Assembly: GCA_020161845.1 (NCBI GenBank)
Contig: JAIUNK010000037.1
Coordinates: 1-40,131, forward strand
Reading direction: 5' to 3'
From: Actinomycetota bacterium
Lineage (GTDB): Bacteria; Actinomycetota; Actinomycetes; Actinomycetales; Dermatophilaceae
DNA: 40,131 bases
The translations under genes were made by a program, and so were the position numbers. How positions within the stretch are numbered: the stretch's first letter is position 1; every line of letters begins with the position of its first letter. Positions 1 to 5,877 of the stretch are shown one piece after another. The notes beneath the pieces are model-generated. The model was not told the origin of the DNA and ran no database searches. It saw only the letters and a program-made list of their open reading frames with translations.

Positions 1-2
1 CC

Positions 3-50
3 AGCGCGAACCTGCTGATGCGGGCCCGTGCCGTCGCCCTGGCCGGGTGA
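3..50 (+). CDS. Possible 3' end of an upstream gene (partial)
   Basis: One forward frame is open from the window edge to a TGA at 48-50 and reads as the last 15 residues of a protein (ends RARAVALAG). The fragment is too short to assign, and a second frame is also open to base 62, so the coding call itself is weak. Confidence 0.2.
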   Translation, partial: SANLLMRARAVALAG

Positions 51-322
51 TGACAGGGCGGTAGCCTGCCCGAAAACGGCCACAACGGCCCGAAAGAGCA
101 GATCAGAGGGGCCACCAGCAGCCTCATCGGCACCGGATCCGCCAACCCCGGCGCCGCACCCACGAATTGGCCGATAGATCAGCGCTTCCCTAGTTTCCCA
201 GCGGGCGGCACTGCCTCACGCTAGTCGCGACGCGTGAAGTGCTTGCCCTCTGATCAGGTCGCCGGGCGCCATTGACGTACGGTCGTAGATCAATCTGTCT
301 ACACGCGCGTACCATCGTGACC
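51..322. other. Intergenic region before the first toxin-antitoxin pair
   Basis: No convincing gene is visible here. The only structure I see is a probable promoter for the MazE-like antitoxin near its right end (272-302). Short open frames around 100-190 have no recognisable motif; they could be remnants of a decayed gene. Confidence 0.4.
272..302 (+). promoter_or_regulatory. Candidate promoter/operator of the MazEF-type pair
   Basis: A good -35 box TTGACG lies at 272-277. A short inverted repeat GTAGA-N8-TCTAC (285-302) covers the expected -10 area, just upstream of the antitoxin ATG at 323. Antitoxins of this class usually repress their own promoter through such a repeat, so autoregulation is inferred. 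No clear -10 hexamer is visible. Confidence 0.35.
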
Positions 323-520
323 ATGGCCGAAACGACGACGATCCGCATCAGCCGGGACACGCACGCGCGGGTGGCCCGGCTGGCGGCCGAACGCCACGAG
401 ACGATCGACGAGACCGTGCGGCAGGGGCTCCGGGCGCTGCGCCAGGACGCGATGGCCCGCGACCTTGCCGGGGAACTCACCGACGACGAGGTGTCGTGGC
501 TCGATGCTGACGCCGGGTGA
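323..520 (+). CDS. Ribbon-helix-helix antitoxin, MazE-like
   Basis: A 65-residue protein. Its N-terminal half (TTTIRISRDTHARVARLAAE) looks like a ribbon-helix-helix DNA-binding domain: a short beta strand followed by two helices. The acidic C-terminus (ELTDDEVSWLDADAG) is the usual toxin-binding tail. The ATG at 323 is chosen because homologous domains start just before the beta strand; an upstream in-frame start at 272 would add an unrelated leader. The end overlaps the MazF-like toxin gene by 17 bases, the standard antitoxin-first arrangement. It is expected to neutralise the toxin and repress the operon with it. It could also be labelled a CopG/Arc-type antitoxin. Confidence 0.8.
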   Translation: MAETTTIRISRDTHARVARLAAERHETIDETVRQGLRALRQDAMARDLAGELTDDEVSWLDADAG

Positions 521-842
521 CGTCGTCGAGGTCGACCTGGGGACGCCGGCAGGCAGCGAGGCCGGACTCCGTCGCCTCGCGGTCGTCCTGACCGCGGGGC
601 GCATCCTGCGCGGCGGGCCGAACGTCGTCCAGGTGGTCCCGCTGACCCGTACGATTCGGCCCAGCGGCACGGAAGTGCTCATCAACCCAGATGACGCCAA
701 TGGCCTCGACGCGCCGTCCGCCGCGCAGTGCCAGCACGTCAGGTCTATCGCTACCACGCGGATCCGGCAGCGCCGAGGCAATGTCGGCCCTGCCATCCTC
801 GCCGAGCTTCGCGAGACCGTCGCGCTGTTGCTGGACCTGTAG
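504..842 (+). CDS. mazF: MazF/PemK-type endoribonuclease toxin
   Basis: A 112-residue protein with the MazF/PemK pattern. It starts with GDVVEVDLG, followed by GSEAGLRRLAVVL (the Gly-Ser-Glu and Arg-Arg-x-Ala-Val-Val-Leu stretch that holds the catalytic Arg) and then VVPLTRTIRPSGTEV. MazF enzymes fold as an SH3-like barrel and cleave RNA at short motifs, stopping growth when the antitoxin is degraded. The ATG at 504 lies inside the antitoxin gene, giving translational coupling. The alternative upstream start at 465 would add residues from the antitoxin frame and is unlikely. The length is normal for the family and no damage is visible. Confidence 0.88.
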   Translation: MLTPGDVVEVDLGTPAGSEAGLRRLAVVLTAGRILRGGPNVVQVVPLTRTIRPSGTEVLINPDDANGLDAPSAAQCQHVRSIATTRIRQRRGNVGPAILAELRETVALLLDL

Positions 843-943
843 CGCGCCCAGCCACGACGTACGTCGCAAAGGGAGCTTCCGCCGAGAACCTGCCCCAGGT
901 CTCACCTCGCGCTGCCTTGGCGCTCTGGGCGCAGGTGCTCGCA

Positions 944-958
944 TGGCATATTCTGCCA
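944..958 (+). promoter_or_regulatory. Candidate operator/-10 box of the ParDE pair
   Basis: A perfect inverted repeat TGGCA-TATTC-TGCCA overlaps a -10-like TATTCT (949-954) and ends just before the Shine-Dalgarno GGAGGT at 961-966. The position is ideal for autorepression by the ParD antitoxin. That the repeat is a ParD site is inference. Confidence 0.4.
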
Positions 959-974
959 ATGGAGGTGGTTGGCA

Positions 975-1262
975 ATGGTCACGAGAAATGTGGTGCTCTC
1001 CCAGCATCAGCACGAACTCATCGCCTCGCTGGTGGACTCGGGGCGATACCAGAACGCCAGCGAGGTGCTGCGCGAAGGGCTGCGGCTGCTGGAGCGCGAG
1101 GAGGCCGCGGAGTCGGCGAAGATCGCGCTGTTGCGGCGAGCGGCGGATCAGGGCTGGTCGGACCTCGCATCGGGACGATTCGACGACATCGACGACGACT
1201 CCCTCGATGACTTCGTTGCACAGCTTGGGGCTCGGGCGGCCAAGGCTTCACCGGGGGATTGA
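975..1262 (+). CDS. parD: ParD-family antitoxin
   Basis: A 95-residue protein with the ParD/CC2985 signature. An N-terminal ribbon-helix-helix (RNVVLSQHQHELIASLV) is followed by the family hallmark SGRYQNASEVLREGLRLLE. A helical, acidic C-terminal tail would wrap around the toxin. The ATG at 975 has GGAGGT eight bases upstream, so I prefer it to the TTG at 969. The stop overlaps the ParE start by one base (TGATG). Its role is to bind and silence ParE and to repress the operon. A likely operator lies at 944-958. Confidence 0.9.
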   Translation: MVTRNVVLSQHQHELIASLVDSGRYQNASEVLREGLRLLEREEAAESAKIALLRRAADQGWSDLASGRFDDIDDDSLDDFVAQLGARAAKASPGD

Positions 1263-1621
1263 TGGCGGTCTATCGCCTCACCCGCGCAGCTCAGGCCGAC
1301 ATCATCGACATCCTCGCGTGGTCACATGACCGGTTTGGAGAAGAGGCGCGCAAGCGATACGAGTCGCTGATCGCCACAGCCATCCGCGATGCGGCCGCTA
1401 ACGGCGACGGGGTAGGCCTTACGGCACGTCCGGAGCTGGGTGACGGGGTGTACTCCTGGCACTTGGCGCGAAGTCGTGGCCGCTTGACTGGTGGAGCCGT
1501 TCACCGGCCACGTCACTTCCTGATTTGCCGACGCGATGGCGAGGTATTGGTCGTGGGTCGGGTGCTGCACGATGCGATGGATCTGCGCCGCCACATCGAG
1601 GCCCAGAAGCCCTGGGACTAG
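1262..1621 (+). CDS. parE: ParE-family toxin
   Basis: A 119-residue RelE/ParE-superfamily protein. The N-terminus has the expected strand and helices (YRLTRAAQADIIDIL, then ARKRYESLIATAI), and the centre and end carry the basic strands (HLARSRGRL, HFLICRRDGE, VVGRVLHDAMDLRRHI). Characterised ParE toxins poison DNA gyrase and block replication; whether this member does so is inferred from family. It is translationally coupled to ParD by TGATG. The length is slightly above the usual 95-105 residues because of a longer middle loop (ANGDGVGLTARPELGDGV). Confidence 0.87.
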   Translation: MAVYRLTRAAQADIIDILAWSHDRFGEEARKRYESLIATAIRDAAANGDGVGLTARPELGDGVYSWHLARSRGRLTGGAVHRPRHFLICRRDGEVLVVGRVLHDAMDLRRHIEAQKPWD

Positions 1622-1677
1622 TGCGACGCCTCGGCCGGGCCGACTACGCCGTACGGCGGGTGCGGCAGACTTCGGCC

Positions 1678-2292
1678 ATGCGAGAACCTCACGTGGTGGC
1701 AGTCAATCGCGACGACATGCACCGGTTCAGCAAGGCGACCGTCGACGCCATCTCCGTCGTCGCGGGCCTGGGCGTCGTGGGAGACGCGCACGCAGGGACT
1801 CTGGTGCAGCACCGGTCGCGGGTGCGGCGCGACCCCAGCCAGGTGAATCTGCGCCAGGTCCACCTGATCCATTCCGAGCTCTTCGACGAGGCCCGCGCTA
1901 TGGGCTACGAGCTGTCGCCGGGCGACCTGGGCGAGAACGTCCTCACCGCCGGCATCGACCTTCTCGCGCTCCCGACGGGCACGGTGCTGCGGATCGGCGA
2001 TGCCGCCCTTCGCCTGACCGGGCTACGCAACCCGTGCGCGCAGATCAACGCGTTCCGGCCCGGCTTGCTTAAAGTGGTGCTTGCAAAAGCAGACGGTACG
2101 CCGACCGACACGCCCGCGCCCCCCACTGGCCCGCCCGACGAAGGCACCACCGCCACGGCAGCCGCACCGGCGCCCATGATCCGCAAGGCCGGCGTGATGA
2201 GCGTGGTCGACGTGAGCGGCGAGATCCGGCCGGGGCAACGAATCGTGGTCGAGCTGCCTGATGAGCCGCACCAACCCCTCCAGCCGGTCTAG
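1678..2292 (+). CDS. MOSC domain protein
   Basis: A 204-residue MOSC-domain protein, related to the C-terminal domain of molybdenum cofactor sulfurase. MOSC proteins handle Moco-linked sulfur or N-hydroxylated substrates; no substrate can be assigned here. Visible family features are GVVGDAHAGTLVQHRSR, the stretch LSPGDLGENVLTAGIDL, and RNPCAQI, which contains the conserved Cys of the class. Residues of roughly 136-163 are an unusual Pro/Thr/Ala-rich insertion (starting at DGTPTDTP) that probably forms a disordered loop. The ATG at 1678 begins right before the conserved N-terminus; the upstream in-frame codons belong to the ParE region. It stands alone and is not obviously part of the neighbouring toxin-antitoxin pairs. 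Confidence 0.85.
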   Translation: MREPHVVAVNRDDMHRFSKATVDAISVVAGLGVVGDAHAGTLVQHRSRVRRDPSQVNLRQVHLIHSELFDEARAMGYELSPGDLGENVLTAGIDLLALPTGTVLRIGDAALRLTGLRNPCAQINAFRPGLLKVVLAKADGTPTDTPAPPTGPPDEGTTATAAAPAPMIRKAGVMSVVDVSGEIRPGQRIVVELPDEPHQPLQPV

Positions 2293-2335
2293 CCGCGCGG
2301 ATCCCCGACGTCCTGCCAGGCACCTCCTCGCGACG

Positions 2336-2700
2336 CTAATCCATGAGCACCACGGGCGGACCGTGATGGTGGCTGCGCGCGACGAGCCGGCCATCAAGGC
2401 GCAGCTCCGGGCCGTGGGCCGCGATCGTGTACCCGTCGCCGCCGTCTGCCGGCGGCACCCCTTCCATGCTGATGTGGGCAATCGGCTGTCGCTGCCGCGC
2501 GGCGTCGATCAGGGCGTCGACGGCGGCGGACTCCTCGGCGGGCCAGTACTGGCGGGTGATCGACTGCCACACCACGGTGAGAATGTCCGGCGCCGAAGGC
2601 TCGGCGAGCTGCCGCTCCAGCCACCGGGAGGCGCCCTCACGGTCGACCTCCACGGGGTAACGGGCGGCGACGCGGAGCGCCCCTCATTCAACCGCAGCCC
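2336..2700 (-). pseudogene. 5'-truncated DUF2332 family gene remnant
   Basis: About 115 C-terminal residues of a DUF2332 protein survive: the Pro-Val-x-Val-Asp-Arg region, then WLERQLAE, DILTVVWQSITRQYW, QRQPIAHISMEG and LVARSHHHGPPVVLMD at the normal C-terminus. Full-length family members are about 300-350 residues, so the N-terminal two thirds are gone. In the homologous frame a TGA lies directly upstream of the Gly-Ala-Leu-Arg-Val-Ala-Ala stretch, and the preceding codons fit the family only in another frame, so there is also a small indel near 2688. The remnant abuts the stop of the FitB-like toxin gene at 2707. The simplest reading is that arrival of the toxin-antitoxin pair, or a deletion linked to it, removed the 5' part. 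The family function is unknown. Confidence 0.7.
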
Positions 2701-2706
2701 GACCGA

Positions 2707-3135
2707 TCAGCTGCCGCTGCCGGTGGCGTTCCACGGATTGACGCAGGCGACGCCAAGAGGTTCGACGTGCTTGATATTGCGCGTCACCAGAGTCATGCCA
2801 GCGGACTCAGCGACGGCGGCGATCAGCGCGTCGTCGAAGGGGGCCCGCTCCGGAACGCGATACGAGGCAAGGACTCGGGCGGCCGACAGGTCGAACGGCA
2901 GCACCCGGTCATCGAACGTGGGCAGGACGTGTTCCTCGAACCAGCGGCGCAGTACCGAGCCCTGTCGGGCGTCGGTTCGCTCCCTGGCGATGACCCCTCG
3001 CTCGATGTTCGCAATGGTGAACGCGGCGACGAATTGGTCTCCGATTGGCACCGACGCGGCCCACTTCTCGACGGGCCGGTTCCGTCCTCGGATCCGCAAG
3101 GCGGACACCACGTTGGTGTCCAGGACGTACCTCAC
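2707..3135 (-). CDS. PIN-domain ribonuclease toxin (FitB/VapC type)
   Basis: A 142-residue PIN-domain protein. It starts [12 protein letters not shown] (Asp6 is the first catalytic acid). IANIERG supplies Glu45 and [10 protein letters not shown] supplies Asp101/Asp102. [21 protein letters not shown] is the typical C-terminal strand-helix of the FitB-like subclass. The usual fourth acid in Arg-Asn-x-x-Asp is His here (RNIKH), a variation that may matter for metal binding. The ATG overlaps the antitoxin stop by four bases (ATGA), so the two are co-translated. PIN toxins cleave structured RNA, often tRNA; the target of this one is unknown. Confidence 0.9.
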   Translation of the reverse strand: MRYVLDTNVVSALRIRGRNRPVEKWAASVPIGDQFVAAFTIANIERGVIARERTDARQGSVLRRWFEEHVLPTFDDRVLPFDLSAARVLASYRVPERAPFDDALIAAVAESAGMTLVTRNIKHVEPLGVACVNPWNATGSGS

Positions 3136-3368
3136 AACTGCGCTGAGCGAGCCGTCAGGCCCAGCCGCTCAGGTTCGAACTCAAAGTCCGCACCGTCATC
3201 GGTGCCGAGGAGGTCGACGATGCTGATGGGGTCGCCCTTCAACGCCTGGGTCAGCACGTCGCGCGCCTCAGCCTCTACTGATCGGTGGCGCAATTCGGCA
3301 CGCGCCCGCAGCGCGGCTTTCGTGCCCACGGGAAGGTTGCGGATGAGAATTTGTTCCAGCAGGATCAC
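3132..3368 (-). CDS. FitA/VapB-type antitoxin
   Basis: A 75-78 residue antitoxin for the PIN toxin downstream. The N-terminus [20 protein letters not shown] is a FitA-like ribbon-helix-helix domain, followed by [17 protein letters not shown]. The acidic tail ([16 protein letters not shown]) would contact the toxin. The start is uncertain. A GTG at 3368 gives the listed limits, but a perfect 9-base Shine-Dalgarno (GGAGGTGAT) covers that GTG. It sits eight bases before an in-frame CTG at 3359, immediately before the Glu-Gln-Ile-Leu stretch that starts the domain. True initiation may therefore be at CTG. Confidence 0.82.
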   Translation of the reverse strand: MILLEQILIRNLPVGTKAALRARAELRHRSVEAEARDVLTQALKGDPISIVDLLGTDDGADFEFEPERLGLTARSAQL

Positions 3369-3372
3369 CTCC
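3364..3372 (-). promoter_or_regulatory. Perfect Shine-Dalgarno of the FitA-like gene
   Basis: GGAGGTGAT on the minus strand is fully complementary to the 3' end of 16S rRNA. It overlaps the only nearby conventional start (GTG, 3368-3366) and is correctly spaced for the CTG at 3359-3357. It therefore bears on the start choice of the antitoxin. Confidence 0.55.
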
Positions 3373-3511
3373 GATATCAACTCTACGCTAGCACTTTGCC
3401 GCTCTGAGACCAGTGGGCAGCGGCCGGGGAACACGCCTCCCGGATGACTGCTCACCTGGGAACACGGACGGCAGCGACTGATCGTCCGGGGTGCGAGGCT
3501 AGGCTCGGGTT

Positions 3512-3769
3512 ATGCCGGAAAGCACCCCGCGCGAGCGCCTCTTGATGGCGCTGGAGATGGCCGACCTTGGGGAGCAGATGGTCCGGTCGCGGATTCGGCG
3601 TGAGCATCCAGACCTGGACGAGGCGGGGGTCCAGGAGGCCATTGCCCGATGGCGCCGGGACCGGCCGGGCGCTCCGCATGGCGACCACCCAGGTCGACTT
3701 GCGCAGCACCGACTCGACCGAATCGACCGGCGATTGGGCCGAGTGGGCCATAGCCGCCTCCCCGACTGA
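3512..3769 (+). CDS. Small partner protein of an AbiEii/MenT-like nucleotidyltransferase
   Basis: An 85-residue protein rich in charged helix (RERLLMALEMADLGEQMVRS, then REHPDLDEAGVQEAIARW). It is followed by a Gly-Ala-Pro-His-Gly-Asp motif and a basic, probably unstructured tail. I recognise the pattern of a small helical protein encoded directly before nucleotidyltransferase-fold toxins in actinobacteria, where it is thought to be the antitoxin. That role is inference from position. Its TGA overlaps the ATG of the next gene by one base, so the two are translated together. The C-terminal 20 residues look less conserved and may be read-through sequence. Confidence 0.65.
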   Translation: MPESTPRERLLMALEMADLGEQMVRSRIRREHPDLDEAGVQEAIARWRRDRPGAPHGDHPGRLAQHRLDRIDRRLGRVGHSRLPD

Positions 3770-4362
3770 TGCCGACCGACGCCCTTCTTGCGTCCCTGTC
3801 CCGACTGACGCGGGACCTCCACAGCGCTGCGGTCCAGTGGGCCTTGATCGGGGGCTTCGCCGTCTCGGCCCGGGCCGAGCCGCGATTCACCCGCGACGTC
3901 GACGTCTGTGTGTTGGTTGATGATGACGCGGGTGCCGAGCGTACGACGTACGCGATGGGCGGCCTGGGGTATCGCGTGGAGGCACTCATCGAGCATGAGT
4001 ACGCCGATCGGTTGGCCACGGTCCGGCTCGAATCGCCCGTCACCGGTGGCGTTTTGGTGGACATGTTGTTCGCGTCCTCGGGCATCGAGCCGGAAGTTGT
4101 CGCCGCGGCCGAGGCGCTGGAGCTGGTGCCGGGGCTCGTCGTACCCGTCGCCCGCGCCGCGCATCTCGTCGTGCTCAAGCTGCTGGCGCGCGACGCGTCC
4201 CGGCCCCAGGACGACATGGACTTGCGCGCGCTGCGGGCGGTCCTGACCGCTGGCGATGCGGACGACGTACGTCGCCTCGCCGCGCTCGTGACCAGCCGGG
4301 GGTTTCACCGGGAGCGTGACCTCATGGGGCTGGCCGAGGACTATCTGCGCCAATCACCCTGA
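3769..4362 (+). CDS. Nucleotidyltransferase-fold toxin, AbiEii/MenT-like
   Basis: A 197-residue protein of the DUF1814/AbiEii nucleotidyltransferase superfamily. Catalytic motif I is clear: ALIGGFAVSAR (Gly28-Gly29) followed by FTRDVDVCV (Asp43, Asp45). The later conserved Lys and Asp are in VVLKLLARD and PQDDMDLRAL. Related proteins AbiEii and mycobacterial MenT transfer nucleotides to tRNA or other targets and block growth; phage abortive infection is a known role for AbiE. Coupled by TGATG to the small gene upstream, it makes a likely type II or type IV-like toxin-antitoxin pair. Which type applies cannot be decided from sequence. The next gene starts 196 bases further on. Confidence 0.82.
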   Translation: MPTDALLASLSRLTRDLHSAAVQWALIGGFAVSARAEPRFTRDVDVCVLVDDDAGAERTTYAMGGLGYRVEALIEHEYADRLATVRLESPVTGGVLVDMLFASSGIEPEVVAAAEALELVPGLVVPVARAAHLVVLKLLARDASRPQDDMDLRALRAVLTAGDADDVRRLAALVTSRGFHRERDLMGLAEDYLRQSP

Positions 4363-4558
4363 CCCACGCCGACCTGGCACGACGGCCCGGGACAACCGCG
4401 TCGCACGTTACCCGTGGACCGGGCAGGCGGGGGCGCTGGGCCTCGGTCCGAAACCCTCGGCCGAACGACGCAGCCGTGATGAAACCGATGATGAGCTGCA
4501 TGATTCCCGTGCGGAAACGGTCGTCCGGCCGACGGGTCGGTTAGCTACCGTGACGAGC

Positions 4559-5587
4559 ATGCGGACACGTCGACCGGCACCGGCCGGCCCTGCGCCGGCG
4601 GGCACTCCCGGCACCACCGACACTTCGACATCACTCGACTCCTCGGCAACACCCGACAGCCCCGGCCGGGAGGCACGACGCCCGACGGACGAGCAGGCCC
4701 GATTCAGCCGATTGCCGTTCGGGGCGTGGACCCCAAGGCGGGCCGCGCTCGCCGCGGTGCTGATTCTGATCGTGATCAACCTGGCCGTGGCCAGCATGCC
4801 GGGCGGAATCGTCGCGGCGATCGTGATGCCGCTGTTCGGAGTCGAGCCGGACACCAAGCTGTTCGGCGCGGCCAACGGCCTGATCGAAAAGTCGACCATG
4901 CTGGCCGTGGGCGTGCTCTGTTTGGCGTTCCTCGCCCGACCGCGCATCGCCAGCCACTTCGGCCTGACGGGCCGACCCATCGGCGGATGGCTGCGCGTCG
5001 TCGCCGCTGGCGTCCTGGGGGCGGTGGCTATCAACCTCGCGCTTGCCGTTTACGAGGCGAGCGTCGGCAAGCAAGGCGCGACCGTCGGCGTGCAGCTCAG
5101 GGAGATGGGCCTCGGCACCGGCGCTGCCGCCGACCTGTGCCTCATCGCCGCCATCGTGATCGTCGCTCCGGTCGCGGAGGAATACCTCTTCCGGGCGCTG
5201 CTGCACAAGGGAGCCCGGGATGGCCTGGCGCGGTGGCTGCCGCCGACCCTGGCGATCGGTGTGGCCGCAGCGATCTCGTCGGTGGTGTTCGTGCAGATTC
5301 ACCTGGACCCGGCCCAGGTCGGCTATTGGCCGATTTATCTGGTGTTTGGCCTGGCCTGCGCGCTCGCCTACGAATTCACGGGCTCGCTGGCGGCCCCCAT
5401 CCTGGTGCACGTATTGAACAACGGCTGGGCCTTCTGGCGGGGCGCCAGCAGCACCGACGCCGCCTTCAGCTCCCCCTGGCTGTACGTCGTCTTGGTCCTG
5501 GCTCCCGTGGCCGCAGTCACCCTCAGCGTCGGCATGGGTCGGCTGCTCGGCGACCGGTCCGCCGCGGGTGCGCCGTCGACCCGCTAG
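4559..5587 (+). CDS. CPBP family intramembrane metalloprotease
   Basis: A 342-residue membrane protein of the CPBP (CAAX protease and bacteriocin-processing, Abi) family. After a long Pro/Ser/Thr-rich cytoplasmic leader (residues 1 to about 58) there are several hydrophobic helices. The active-site motifs are VAEEYLFR (Glu-Glu-x-x-x-Arg, near residue 207), VVFVQIHLD (Phe-x-x-x-His) and LVHVLNNGW (His with Asn-Asn). All metal ligands and the catalytic Glu are present. Family members cleave prenylated or membrane-embedded peptides, and many give bacteriocin immunity; the substrate here is unknown. The ATG at 4559 is used; a GTG nine bases upstream is possible. Confidence 0.85.
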   Translation: MRTRRPAPAGPAPAGTPGTTDTSTSLDSSATPDSPGREARRPTDEQARFSRLPFGAWTPRRAALAAVLILIVINLAVASMPGGIVAAIVMPLFGVEPDTKLFGAANGLIEKSTMLAVGVLCLAFLARPRIASHFGLTGRPIGGWLRVVAAGVLGAVAINLALAVYEASVGKQGATVGVQLREMGLGTGAAADLCLIAAIVIVAPVAEEYLFRALLHKGARDGLARWLPPTLAIGVAAAISSVVFVQIHLDPAQVGYWPIYLVFGLACALAYEFTGSLAAPILVHVLNNGWAFWRGASSTDAAFSSPWLYVVLVLAPVAAVTLSVGMGRLLGDRSAAGAPSTR

Positions 5588-5877
5588 CCCGTCGAACCGT
5601 CGACCCGTCGATCGCGTCGTCCCCCACAGGGGCGCTGAGGTACGCCGCGGCGCGGCTGCGTACGACCGCCCTGCGGGTCGCCGGTACGCCGCGATCATGC
5701 CGGCCGTCATCATCGTCAGCGGCAGGGCCGTGTTGGCTTCTTCGGTATCTGCTCCTGGCCGGACTGCGCCAGCAGGCCGGCTGAATGCTGCCCGACGGGT
5801 GGAGGTCAGCGGCGGTACGTCGGATCAGTGGTCACTCGGCATTGTCCGGGATGGGCACCTGACGCGAGACTGCACTC

